DNA of 64,000 nt, taken from the NCBI GenBank assembly GCA_008690995.1, contig VRMN01000001.1:2542001-2606000 (forward strand), read 5' to 3'. This document shows, in pieces, positions 46,029 through 55,007 of this stretch. Origin of the DNA: Porphyridium purpureum. Lineage: Eukaryota; Rhodophyta; Bangiophyceae; Porphyridiales; Porphyridiaceae. Each line of letters opens with the position of its first letter. Position 1 is the stretch's first letter. The notes below the pieces were generated by a model. That model was not told the DNA's origin. It saw only the letters and a program-made list of their open reading frames with translations, and searched no databases. The position numbers and the translations under genes were made by a program.

Positions 46029-46910
46029 ATGTCTTCCTTAACTCTGCACCGTCGTGTACCTCGTGCTGTGGCTGCCATGGAAAGAAGGCCACCGGGTCCG
46101 CCCGGTCGTATGCCGCCTTTCGGCGACGCGCCCAAACGGTCCGAAAGCCGACAGGTCGAAAGCGCACAGTCGAGTCGGTTTCTAGAAGCCCCTGCCCAAG
46201 ATGTCGCGCCGTGGCAAAACATGCCGATGTCAGTGCAGATGCCCAAACGCGTCCGCGGACATGAATTGAACGCTGGCGCCGAACTGGGGCTCGCGTCTAG
46301 CGGGCGTAGGATGCATGACCAAAGGCATCAAGGAGACTTCGATCGTCGCGTTCAGAAAACCCAACGCTTGACGGCAGAGTCCGCCCCTGCAAGCGTACCC
46401 GCTCGCGAGGTGGTGGTCGACAAAATGTCCCTGGACTATATTTTGAACCCGAGTCCAGGCTCCTTCGACTCTTCGGCGCCCGGTAGCTCCTCCAGTCTGC
46501 CGAATCGATCAGAAATCGGGCGCCGCATGTGGACAACGGAAGAGGACGATATCCTGCGAACGGCGGTGTCACTCCACGGCGCGCAAAACTGGGAGGCACT
46601 CGCGCAGGAGTACCTGCCATCGCGTTCAGCTAGACAGCTGCGAGCTCGGTGGGCGTACTACTTGGGCCGCACGGAGACACGACCAACCGAGTTCACCGAG
46701 GAGCAGGACACTCTTATTCTGAGTCTTGCAGACGAAGCGATTCAAAACAGGCGACCGATCAAATGGGGAGCGATGGTGCACCGCGTCGGCGGCGGATTCA
46801 ATGGCCAGGAACTCAAGTTCCGGCACAGAAAGCTAGTCCGGCGGCTAAAGAGAGACTCGCTGTCGCCATCATCATCGCCAGCCGCGCCGCCAGCCGCGCC
46901 GCCTCAATGA
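46029..46910 (+). CDS. MYB (two SANT/MYB-like repeats) DNA-binding protein, paralogue of the gene at 4006
   Basis: A 293-residue putative transcription factor. A disordered, Pro/Arg-rich N-terminal half holds MSLDYILNP at 133-141. MYB repeat 1 at about 165-215: RRMWTTEEDDILRTAVSLHG, WEALAQEYLPSRSARQLRARW. Repeat 2 at about 222-275: EFTEEQDTLILSLADEA ... GFNGQELKFRHRKLVRRL. A Ser/Pro/Ala tail ends the protein. Both repeats, the linker and the motif align with the minus-strand gene at 4006-4797. The start at 46029 is the first in-frame ATG; 46077 (MERRPPG) is possible. Confidence 0.86.
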   Translation: MSSLTLHRRVPRAVAAMERRPPGPPGRMPPFGDAPKRSESRQVESAQSSRFLEAPAQDVAPWQNMPMSVQMPKRVRGHELNAGAELGLASSGRRMHDQRHQGDFDRRVQKTQRLTAESAPASVPAREVVVDKMSLDYILNPSPGSFDSSAPGSSSSLPNRSEIGRRMWTTEEDDILRTAVSLHGAQNWEALAQEYLPSRSARQLRARWAYYLGRTETRPTEFTEEQDTLILSLADEAIQNRRPIKWGAMVHRVGGGFNGQELKFRHRKLVRRLKRDSLSPSSSPAAPPAAPPQ

Positions 46911-47276
46911 TAGGATAACCCCCTCTGTCTCTGAATCTGATTTGTGACCTGCGACATGTGACGGAAGAATCTCTAGCATGTCAAGCCTTCCATCTTCATC
47001 CAAGCATCCCAGCATCTAAACATCTAAACATCGATCCATACAAAGGTTTACTGTACATTCAAACTGTACCTAATCCACACAGCGCGCAGCTTGAAGACAA
47101 AGACGCCGCGCGCGCTTCCTAAGAGGAAGACCCCGTTCTACTATGACTTTACGTTCTACAGCTTCCGATCAACCACCGATCGTGGCAGTGCGGAGCGGGC
47201 GACGTTTGGCGCTCGCTGTGGCTTGGGTTGAGGGGAAGGGGGGCGAAGTGTGGGTTGCCGGTGTGTGTGGTATAGG
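46911..47276. promoter_or_regulatory. Promoter region of CCT6 with direct repeat ACTGTAC
   Basis: ACTGTAC occurs at 47050-47056 and 47063-47069 as a direct repeat about 210-230 bp before the start. Before it, ATCTAAACATCTAAACATC is a short direct repeat (about 47014-47033). The last 60 bases before the ATG are G-rich on the sense strand. Confidence 0.45.
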
Positions 47277-48884
47277 ATGGCTGCGCAGCTGTTGAATCCG
47301 GGAGCGGAAGTGAGCCGCCGCGGGCTCGCACTGTACACGACGATCTCGGCGGCTAAAGGGTTGCAGGAGGTGCTGCGCTCGAACCTCGGGCCCAAGGGCA
47401 CCATGAAGATGCTGGTGAGCGGCGCTGGCGATATCAAGCTCACCAAGGACGGCAACGTGCTCTTGAATGAAATGCAGATCAAGAACCCGACCGCGTCGCT
47501 GATCGCAAGGACCGCCACGGCTCAGGATGACATGGTCGGGGACGGCACGACCAGCACCGTCTTGCTCATTGGAGAGCTCCTGAAGCAGTCCGAGCGGTAC
47601 TTGGTGGAAGGGCTGCACCCGCGAGTCCTAGCAGACGGCTTTGATATTGCCCGAGAGGTGCTGAACGGCTGGATCGACTCGCAAAAAGTGTCGAAAAAGG
47701 TCGACCGGGAGCTGCTGGTCGCCGTGTCGCGCGTGGCACTGCAGACAAAGCTCGTAGAACATCTTGCCAACCAGCTTGCGGAAATGGTCGCGGACGCCGT
47801 GCTGCTGGTCAAAGGGGAGAACAGCAGCGCGGCCATTGATCTGCATATGGTGGAGATCATGACCATGGAGCACCAGACCGACGGCGACTCGAGACTGGTG
47901 CGGGGATTGGTCCTGGACCACGGCGGTCGGCATCCAGACATGCCGAAGCAGCTTAAGAATTGCTACATCCTGACTTGCAATGTTTCGCTGGAGCACGAGA
48001 AGAGCGATGTCAATTCGGGCTTCTTTTATCGCGACGCGGAGCAACGCGAACGAATGGTAGCAGCGGAGCGCGAGGTCGTGAACGAGAAAGTACGCAAAAT
48101 CATCGCGCTTAAGAAAAAAGTGTGCGACGGCACGGACAAACATTTCGTCGTAGTCAACCAGAAAGGTATTGATCCGCAGTCGCTGGACATGCTTGCGCGC
48201 GAGGGGATTCTGGGGCTGCGGCGCGCGAAGAGAAGGAACATGGAGCGCCTTGCACTTGCATGCGGTGGTAATGCAGTCAATAGTGTGGAAGAACTGACAG
48301 AATCAGACCTCGGATATGCCGGCAACGTGTTCGAGCAGACTCTTGGCGAAGACAAGTTCACATTCATTGAGGACGTGGAGAACCCGTATTCGTGTACACT
48401 GCTGCTAAAAGGCCCGAACAAGCACACCATTATGCAGCTGAAGGATGCCGTGCGGGACGGCCTGCGCGCGGTGAAATTAACAATTGAAGATAATTGTGTG
48501 CTTCCCGGCGGCGGCTGTTTTGAAGTGGCAGCGTCACGCCATTTGCGCGCTCTGGCGGACGGGGGCAATATCCCCGGTAAAACCAAACTGGGCATTTATG
48601 CGTTCGCAGATGCCCTGTTGATCATTCCCAAGACATTGGCCGAGAACGCCGGCCACGACGCCCAGGACTGTGTGATGCGACTGCAGGACGAGCAAGCAGC
48701 AGGTAAGATGGTCGGGCTGGACGTGAACACTGGCGAGCCCATGGATCCCGTTGCCACCGGGGTGTTCGACGGCTACCTAGTGAAGAAGCAAATGCTGAGT
48801 CTTTCATCCATCATCGCCGAACAGTTGCTGTTGGTGGATGAAATCTTGCGCGCGGGTCGCGACGTATCGTCTGGAAAGAAGTGA
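47277..48884 (+). CDS. CCT6: T-complex chaperonin subunit zeta (CCT6)
   Basis: One of eight subunits of the cytosolic group II chaperonin that folds actin, tubulin and many others. The 535-residue length is exact for CCT zeta. It begins [19 protein letters not shown], has [13 protein letters not shown], the ATP-binding GDGTT (88-92) and the C-terminal [15 protein letters not shown] and [12 protein letters not shown], with [20 protein letters not shown] near the end. Zeta-type features include LNPGAEV and the shorter apical region with [16 protein letters not shown] 47277 is preferred over an upstream in-frame GTG at 47250. Confidence 0.96.
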   Translation: MAAQLLNPGAEVSRRGLALYTTISAAKGLQEVLRSNLGPKGTMKMLVSGAGDIKLTKDGNVLLNEMQIKNPTASLIARTATAQDDMVGDGTTSTVLLIGELLKQSERYLVEGLHPRVLADGFDIAREVLNGWIDSQKVSKKVDRELLVAVSRVALQTKLVEHLANQLAEMVADAVLLVKGENSSAAIDLHMVEIMTMEHQTDGDSRLVRGLVLDHGGRHPDMPKQLKNCYILTCNVSLEHEKSDVNSGFFYRDAEQRERMVAAEREVVNEKVRKIIALKKKVCDGTDKHFVVVNQKGIDPQSLDMLAREGILGLRRAKRRNMERLALACGGNAVNSVEELTESDLGYAGNVFEQTLGEDKFTFIEDVENPYSCTLLLKGPNKHTIMQLKDAVRDGLRAVKLTIEDNCVLPGGGCFEVAASRHLRALADGGNIPGKTKLGIYAFADALLIIPKTLAENAGHDAQDCVMRLQDEQAAGKMVGLDVNTGEPMDPVATGVFDGYLVKKQMLSLSSIIAEQLLLVDEILRAGRDVSSGKK

Positions 48885-49008
48885 GGAGCCGTATCTTTGC
48901 CCTTAGCGTAGCTCTTGCTCCGTCTCGTTTCCAGTAAACCACGCAACCGCCTCGAATTCTGACGGTTTTCCACGAGAGCAGCGTTGAGCGCACCTCGCTC
49001 GCCGTTTA

Positions 49009-49015
49009 GTACAGT
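49009..49015. promoter_or_regulatory. GTACAGT site upstream of the PDI-C gene
   Basis: Single copy of the recurrent 7-mer, 83 bp before the start codon of the gene at 49098. Confidence 0.35.
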
Positions 49016-49097
49016 TGTAGAAGTGGCAGGAATGGAAAGAGGCACGTCAGCGCAGGGCTTCTCTCGTGCACGCGCGCAGAGGTGATACATCGACACA

Positions 49098-50510
49098 ATG
49101 CGCCTAGCCGTGTATGATCTGTACCGCAAGGTGCGCGAGGGCGCCGAGAGCACGGTGACGGGCGGCTTCCTGTCGGTGCTGGGAGTGGCGCTGATCGTGG
49201 TGCTTGGCATCGCAGAGACGGTTTCGTTCCTCGGTGCACCGAAGTCAATGGCGGTTGAGGTGGATCGCAACATGGATGAATCATTGCAAGTTAATCTGGA
49301 CATTTTGCTCATGCGAATGCCGTGCAACATGGTATCCTTGGAGACGTGGGATTACACGGGCACCTCGCAACTGCGGCATGAAGACTTGTCGACAAAGTAT
49401 GTTGTGTTTGGCGACCAGGGCGAGTTTAATCTCGGGGAAGCCGGGGTCATGGGACACCTTGAGCACATGAAGAATGAGCACTTGCTGGAGCAGGTCACGC
49501 ACGAGGCAGCGGAGGAACTGGTCGACGCGAACTTTGCATCCAAGCTGAACAAGGAACCGCTCGCGATCGTCAAGTTCTATACTCCCTGGTGTATTTGGTG
49601 CCAGCGCCTTGTTCCGCACTTTGCTGCGCTGCCGGACGCACTCGCACAAGTCGGCCTGCCAGGAACTAAACTATTTAAGGTGAATTGCGTGGAGAACCTT
49701 GAAAGCTGCCGCGGAATAGCTGGTTTCCCGACCGTGCGATACTTTGTGAAGGGAAAGCCCCAGACTCCTGACTACAGGGGTGATCGCACCGCGCAGGATA
49801 TGGCGCAGTGGGTTGCAAATGGCGTGAAGAAAGTGGATAGCGCGAGCGGAGAAACAAATAAGTTTGTCGTACGAAAGCAAGCACACGGAACGGTGATGAG
49901 GCGCGTGGCCGATGAAAACCTCCCAGAGGGATGCCGGATCATCGGGGCTCTGAAAGTTAGTCGTGTGCCAAGCAATATCCACATTGTTGCCGCGGCGACA
50001 ACATTCGACATCAATCCGCGCGAAGTGAATCTATCGCACAGAGTCAACATCTTTTCATTTGGTTCGATGATGAGTCCGCAACGTTTACTGAGGCTTCCGA
50101 TCTTCGCACAGTACAATGTCAACCCATTCAATGGCCAAACATTTGTTGCGACAGAGAAGCACATACTCTTTGACCACTACTTAAAAGTAGTCACCACGCG
50201 GTTTGCAAGACATCGCGGAAAGCGAGCGTGGAGCTTGGATGACGCGCTTCAAGACCGCCGCGCATACCTTGTGACCGCGTCGACCAAGAGTACGATTGCA
50301 GACCCGAACGTCCCGGAGATTCGCTTTTCGTACGATTTCTCGCCGTTTGCAACCGTTGTATTTCAGAAGACCGACAAGACTTGGTACGACTACTTGACGA
50401 ACCTGTGCGCTTTGATTGGCGGGGTGTGGACGATTCTACAACTGGTAGACTCGACGTTGTTCAACCTTGTCCATTCCAAGATCAAAACTATGCAGGGCAA
50501 GCTTGGCTAA
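49098..50510 (+). CDS. PDI-C type protein: ERV41/46-like with inserted thioredoxin domain
   Basis: ER/Golgi membrane thiol oxidoreductase of the plant PDI-C class (PDIL5-4 type), in which a thioredoxin domain sits inside an ERV41/46 cargo-receptor frame. Of 470 residues: membrane segment 1 at about 22-42, ERV N-part with VEVDRNMDESLQVNLDIL, thioredoxin at about 135-245 with active site CIWC (165-168) in YTPWCIWCQRLVPHF, then the ERV lumenal part with AATTFDINPREVNLSHRVN, IRFSYDFSPFATVVFQ, and membrane segment 2 near 434-456. Plants have CYWC at the active site. It probably works in oxidative folding or ER-Golgi transport. It ends with short cytosolic KTMQGKLG. Confidence 0.92.
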   Translation: MRLAVYDLYRKVREGAESTVTGGFLSVLGVALIVVLGIAETVSFLGAPKSMAVEVDRNMDESLQVNLDILLMRMPCNMVSLETWDYTGTSQLRHEDLSTKYVVFGDQGEFNLGEAGVMGHLEHMKNEHLLEQVTHEAAEELVDANFASKLNKEPLAIVKFYTPWCIWCQRLVPHFAALPDALAQVGLPGTKLFKVNCVENLESCRGIAGFPTVRYFVKGKPQTPDYRGDRTAQDMAQWVANGVKKVDSASGETNKFVVRKQAHGTVMRRVADENLPEGCRIIGALKVSRVPSNIHIVAAATTFDINPREVNLSHRVNIFSFGSMMSPQRLLRLPIFAQYNVNPFNGQTFVATEKHILFDHYLKVVTTRFARHRGKRAWSLDDALQDRRAYLVTASTKSTIADPNVPEIRFSYDFSPFATVVFQKTDKTWYDYLTNLCALIGGVWTILQLVDSTLFNLVHSKIKTMQGKLG

Positions 50511-51064
50511 TACGAGCGGCGCTTTACTTCACTCTTCTTTCAGTGACAGCTTGCGCCAATGTCCATTGCACGTCAGCTGGTTTTCCGGACACGGGTGCGG
50601 CACTCGTGTACGGAAAGGATTGACACGTGGACTTCCGCTTTGTCAAGACGGGTAAGATAGAACGGAGTATCACCCGCACAGCAGGCATGAAAATACCGGT
50701 TGGCGCTTACCACCTGCGCGTTTGTTGCCTGGAAAAAGATGCGCTCAAGAACGGAGGATATTTTTCCCTTTTCCGTGATTTTAGATGCCGTTTTGAAGTA
50801 GAGTAACCTGTGCGCTGATTGTGAAAAAAAGCTGGATTGGTTGGCGCTTTGGTGGCCACAACGAATCATGCGTGTTGAAAGTTGCTGGTATTGGGATTCG
50901 CAGGCACCTGGCTTGTCGAGCTAGATGGCGTACCGATTCGAAGATTCGGTTGCGCACACGCGAAAAGCAACGCTGGCGGTAAAATAAAAAAAGCGATGTA
51001 GCCCTTATCTGTAACCGGGTGAAGCGGCGGATGCGAGCGAACCGAAACATAATGTTCGTTTCGC
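50511..51064. other. Gap before the tandem orphan pair
   Basis: 3' flank of the PDI-C gene and presumed promoter of the first orphan gene. AT-richer than the coding sequence, e.g. around 50980. No feature recognised. Confidence 0.35.
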
Positions 51065-51517
51065 ATGTCAAGAGACAACGGCAGAATGGGTTCATATCAG
51101 AAGGAGCCGTGTTGCCTGGAACTGCAAGAGCAAGGCAAAAGCTGCGCAAACCCCCATCGGCGCGAATCAAGTTCGGAGTTGTACAAGTTGAATCAATCGA
51201 CATGTGGAGAACGCACTGGAATTGCGCGGAAAATATCTGGCAAATTTGCGGACATGCTGGACAGCTACCTGGACGAGTCGCCGTGCTTCATGCGAGCGGT
51301 GCGGAGCCCAAAGTACTTTCCATCGCTTGCGACCATTCCAGAGGAGAACGAGTGCTCAGAAGAGGACACGCTCAGTAGCGAGCTCCGCCTCGAGCTCTTG
51401 GAGCGGGCTATGGCTGGACGTGCCGGACAGGCTGGTGGGACGTCTGCCGTGCATTCCTCTGTGACCACTCGGAATAGAAGCGAGGTAGGCGACGCTGGTG
51501 TCGATGCCCACGCGTGA
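51065..51517 (+). CDS. Orphan protein A of a tandem pair (RxIARKISxxFAD block)
   Basis: A 150-residue protein of unknown function. The central block at about 49-100 (TGIARKISGKFADMLDSYLD, then ESPCFMRAVRSPKYFPSLAT and IPEENECSEED) aligns with the next gene at 52241. The block is a predicted helix (IARKISGKFADMLDSYL) followed by a Ser/Pro loop and an acidic end. Outside it the two proteins differ. The N-terminus has several Cys (CCLELQEQGKSC), the C-terminus Ser/Thr. No signal peptide or membrane segment. No known domain recognised. ATG 51065 chosen; it lines up in length with the paralogue start MSQEV. Confidence 0.6.
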   Translation: MSRDNGRMGSYQKEPCCLELQEQGKSCANPHRRESSSELYKLNQSTCGERTGIARKISGKFADMLDSYLDESPCFMRAVRSPKYFPSLATIPEENECSEEDTLSSELRLELLERAMAGRAGQAGGTSAVHSSVTTRNRSEVGDAGVDAHA

Positions 51518-52240
51518 CGAGCAGTAGACAGCGTTCTCGCGTCATCTTGTGAATTTGTTTGAGTCATCGTTATTCTTATCTTTCCGACCAGCATCGGGCA
51601 TCATCCCATGATCTTACCCCATGACTGGAACTCATTCTTTTAGACCGAGAGAATGTGTCTTGAGTGACTGTGTAAATGAAAATAGAAATGGATATTCGGG
51701 AAACGGATAAAGGAACGCTTCTGAGCTCATTTTGTGGAGGAGCAAACGAACTTGCTCGTACCCTTTCTACTCTGCCTCCCATCGTGACTGCACACAACAA
51801 AAAATTCACACAGGCTGTGCTGGCCAAAAAAGACTTTGTGAGCAGGTTCCCGACTGTCACCTGCTCACCATGAGTCCTACCATACCACTGAATCATATTC
51901 GTGCAAGTAGGCTCGCTACTGTGCTGTCCCCACTATCATAAATCAGCACCGTTTGGAAGCAGACACCAAATCCAGACACCGCCCACGGGCATTGAAGAAC
52001 GCGAATGAATTCATGTTCTGCAGAGGTATACGTGGCGAGTCAACATGGGGGCTTGACATGTGTGCGAGGTACCTAGGAGCTTGTTTCTGGTTTTTATCGT
52101 TTTCCTTCGCTCGACTTGCCTGTCAGCAGAGCAACAGTAGCGCAGGGTCTATACAAAGGGGGTCCCTGGGAATTCACGCACACGCTGGACCAGGCGATGT
52201 CGGTCGAATCGAAGAACCAGGTTCCGCGCTGTCGAACCTA
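51518..52240. other. Gap between the tandem orphan genes
   Basis: The reading frame of the second orphan gene is open from 51953, with in-frame ATGs at 52013 and 52058; the latter would give a hydrophobic start (GACFWFLSFSFA) like a signal peptide. This part has no counterpart in the first gene, so it is treated as leader, but an N-terminal extension is possible. Confidence 0.35.
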
Positions 52241-52729
52241 ATGTCACAAGAAGTGGGGAAGAGCAGGGCTTCAAACCACCAGTCGGCCACCAGAAGGCCG
52301 ACTTGCGTTGCGCGCCTGAAGCTAAAGACCAGCGCTGAAAAAGACGAGATGTGCAACTCTTTCTGTGAGCCGCCATGTTCAGATTTGTTTAGCACTGACC
52401 ATGAGCGTCGCATCGCTCGAAAGATATCTAGCGAGTTTGCGGACATCATGTGTAAATACCTGGACGAATCACCACAACTCATGCACTCGGTGCGAAGCGC
52501 GAGTTATGTTCCTTCGCTTCCAACCATTGTCGAAGAGAACGAATTCATCGACGAGGACTCGCCAAACAAAAGGCGTTGTTCTGAGATCAGTTTGCAAAAC
52601 ACTAGCGAGCAAATCAACCACGCGACTGCGTCTTCTGAATCAGATTACAGCAGAACAAGAACAGCGTACAGCAGCGAAGAAGAGCTCAACTTTGATCGTG
52701 AGGAGGAACAAACTGGCTCCACAAGTTGA
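52241..52729 (+). CDS. Orphan protein B of a tandem pair (RxIARKISxxFAD block)
   Basis: A 162-residue protein from ATG 52241. The block RRIARKISSEFADIMCKYLD, ESPQLMHSVRSASYVPSLPT, IVEENEFIDED is the same as in the gene at 51065, in the same order and strand, so this is a tandem duplicate with clear divergence. A Cys cluster CNSFCEPPC lies before the block, in the same place as CCLELQ..C in the paralogue. The C-terminus is Ser/Glu-rich (SSEEELNFDREEEQ). Unknown function. Longer starts at 52058 or 52013 would add 61 or 76 residues. Confidence 0.6.
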   Translation: MSQEVGKSRASNHQSATRRPTCVARLKLKTSAEKDEMCNSFCEPPCSDLFSTDHERRIARKISSEFADIMCKYLDESPQLMHSVRSASYVPSLPTIVEENEFIDEDSPNKRRCSEISLQNTSEQINHATASSESDYSRTRTAYSSEEELNFDREEEQTGSTS

Positions 52730-53353
52730 TGCTTGCTGCCGCATGGAAAAAGTCACAAAAGCACATAACCTGGCCTGTCACTTTGTCGAGAATTCTGCTC
52801 TGCTCTCCATGGCACATGCGAAGAGACCGAACAGCACGAACGGGGTACGCCATGTGAGTCCGGCCCAGAATACGATGGACCCGACGTGGGCCACCATGCC
52901 TCGCACCGTATGCTCTTTGCACTTGGTCACTGTGGCACACAATTTGCCATATACACAGAGCACGCGCAGTGCAACACCGTCACAGCAGAGAATGACAGCG
53001 TCGAGGGTGAATTTCTGATTCTGCGCGCGCGATGACGTGCCGTTGGCTTTTCTGCTGCAAACGTAAATCAGTCACGTCGACACAAGCGCGTTGCGGACCC
53101 AGTCCGAAGCTCTGCGGTGGACGCTGACGAGCGCGACGATCGATTTTGTCCTACCATGCCACATGTACTTGTTGCTGATGCACGCAACCGGGTCGCACGA
53201 CGCATCAGTAAAGCACGTAAAACGCTAGCTCGCGAGCGGTGCGCGTCTCCACACTTACCGACCTATCGATTCACTGCACGCCAATGCGATCGAAGACGGT
53301 TCATTTTGACTCGACGTACAGTGTCCCTTTTCTCCTCCGAATCGTTGACTTGT

Positions 53354-53377
53354 GGTTTGTCGGTTTGTCGGTTTGTC
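53354..53377. repeat. Three tandem GGTTTGTC units
   Basis: Perfect octamer repeat. Unit boundaries are read directly. No function known. Confidence 0.8.
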
Positions 53378-53616
53378 GGTCTTCTGGTGTTATTTTAGCA
53401 TTTTTTGTGTCTTGTGTGCGAATCAAAATCACCAGAGAAGGCCGTTTGTAATAGTTGTTGGTGTTATTGATACAATCATGGTTTTCTTCATAAGAGCCAG
53501 AGACGACTAATCTATGAGTGTGTGTCATGACTCGCTAGCAGCTCGCAAGTTGTAAGGAAAAGCGCGCTGGTTTGATATGAGGAGCGCGCAGGGGTGGTGG
53601 TGGGTGTGTTTTATAC

Positions 53617-53640
53617 GAATGAACGAATGAACGAATGAAC
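53617..53640. repeat. Three tandem GAATGAAC units
   Basis: Perfect octamer repeat, 165 bp upstream of the next start codon. Confidence 0.85.
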
Positions 53641-53734
53641 CAACAGGGCGCGTAGAAGGACAGGGGATTTGGATCGAAAGGGGTGAGTCATTGGTGGGTA
53701 AGAGGGGAAGAAGGCGCTGGACGAAGAGTGATTG

Positions 53735-53795
53735 AGTGGGTGGGTGGGTGGGTTGTGGGTGGAGACGTGAAGGGGAGGGGAGGGAGGGAGGGATA
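53735..53795 (+). repeat. G-run leader with GGGT and GGGA repeats (G-quadruplex-capable)
   Basis: About four GGGT units, a short break, then GGGGAGGGGAGGGAGGGAGGG. At least eight G-runs of three or more lie within 60 bases directly before the ATG at 53805, probably in the 5' UTR. Confidence 0.7.
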
Positions 53796-53804
53796 CGCGG
53801 CAAG

Positions 53805-55007
53805 ATGAGCAGCAGCGAGTATGAGACAGACACCGACGTGGAGGTCGAGGAGACCGCGCTGAATTATGAGCGGCAGTTGTCCGATCCGTCTGACGACGAG
53901 TCCGGCGTGGACAGTGGCGCGGCGTCCTCCAAGAGCGAGCCCAAGGGGCTGAAGAAGTTTTTGAGTAAGAACTCGGAAGGCGGGATTGTGCGGCAGTTGA
54001 GCAAGTCGCTGAGCAAGAGCAATATGGGGCGCTCCTTGTCGCGCACCTTTTCCAGGCAGCAGTTCTGGGGCGACGAGGATGAAGAGATGCAGGCGAGCAT
54101 GGCGTCGTCGTCGGAGGCGTTCAAACAGATTCGTTCCCGCAAGGCGCATACATACTCGGCCCCGGCGCTGCTGATGGCGCCGTACGGCTCGGGTCACCCG
54201 GCGCTCGACATGTTTGCGCTCTTCCACAACGGCATTCGCCAGGAGCTGGAATACATCTTCTACATTCTGTCCGCCATGGAGCGCATGTTCACAGATTTGT
54301 CGTACGGCGTCATTGAGGACTGGTATTCCTTTTTCGAGGTGAGCTGGGGCTATATCGTGGACTATTTGGCTGCCGAGCGCACGGCCCTGTTCCCAACTCT
54401 CGAGAAAAGGATCGAAATCAAGCACCCAGATCTTATATCGTCACAGCGCAACCAGAAGGCGGCCAGGCTGGCCGAATTTCTCAACCGCATGAACAAGAAG
54501 GTCAAGGAAACATACATCAACATGCCCGCGCCGGAAGCGCTCTGGGACTTGCGATACGAGATGAACAAGGGCGTGTCCTTCTTGCTGACTTATATCATGA
54601 CCGAAGAAAAAGTCCTTGTGCCCGATATTGAGTCTGCTTTCAAGCCGAAAGAAATTGTCCAGATTGAGCGCGCTACGTTCCAAGAAATGCTTGCCAAGAG
54701 CCCTAATGCATACGCCGTGCCGAACATCACTTTTCGATGGATCAAGGACCCGGTAATCTATGCGGAAATCGTGAACAGACACTATCCTCGGCAGCAGAAG
54801 CTGAAGCTTCCCAAAGACCTGAAGAAGTTTGAGCAGACGCACGTGAAGCTGCTGAAAATGATTAATCACGAGTCGAAAGAATCTGTAATCCACGCGAACC
54901 AAAGCGCCGGGTTCGGGGAACAGGTACCTCAGTTCTACCTCGACGAAGCGCAAAGACGCGTCGAGCAGGTTGGCGACGGTGAAGAAGAGTATGAAGATTA
55001 TGAATAG
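53805..55007 (+). CDS. Hemerythrin-like (HHE) domain protein with degenerate metal ligands
   Basis: A 400-residue soluble protein. The first 120 residues are acidic/Ser-rich with SKSLSKSN-type repeats. At about 130-280 a four-helix region resembles the HHE hemerythrin-like fold: LDMFALFHNGIRQELEYIF (first helix, His kept), VDYLAAERTALFPTLEKR where active members have H-x-x-E-E-x-x-FP, and LLTYIMTEEKVLVPDIESAF where they have another H-x-x-x-E-E. Most iron-binding His are replaced, so di-iron binding is unlikely. The C-terminal part is charged and ends EEEYEDYE. ATG 53805 preferred; in-frame codons before it are the Gly-rich leader. Family call is by pattern, function unknown. Confidence 0.55.
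   Translation: MSSSEYETDTDVEVEETALNYERQLSDPSDDESGVDSGAASSKSEPKGLKKFLSKNSEGGIVRQLSKSLSKSNMGRSLSRTFSRQQFWGDEDEEMQASMASSSEAFKQIRSRKAHTYSAPALLMAPYGSGHPALDMFALFHNGIRQELEYIFYILSAMERMFTDLSYGVIEDWYSFFEVSWGYIVDYLAAERTALFPTLEKRIEIKHPDLISSQRNQKAARLAEFLNRMNKKVKETYINMPAPEALWDLRYEMNKGVSFLLTYIMTEEKVLVPDIESAFKPKEIVQIERATFQEMLAKSPNAYAVPNITFRWIKDPVIYAEIVNRHYPRQQKLKLPKDLKKFEQTHVKLLKMINHESKESVIHANQSAGFGEQVPQFYLDEAQRRVEQVGDGEEEYEDYE

Larger units (their letters stand above)
52730..53804. other. 1.1-kb gap with short tandem repeats
   Basis: Contains GTACAGT at 53316-53322, three GGTTTGTC units at about 53354-53377, three GAATGAAC units at 53617-53640, and a GGGT-repeat/G-rich leader at 53735-53795. No coding frame or RNA gene recognised. 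Confidence 0.4.

Noticed and set aside
53156-53260. Possible third copy of the orphan block (RNRVARRISKARKTLA resembles RRIARKISSEFAD)
   Set aside because: Only about ten residues match and the rest of the block (YLDESP, PSLPTI) is absent; probably chance.
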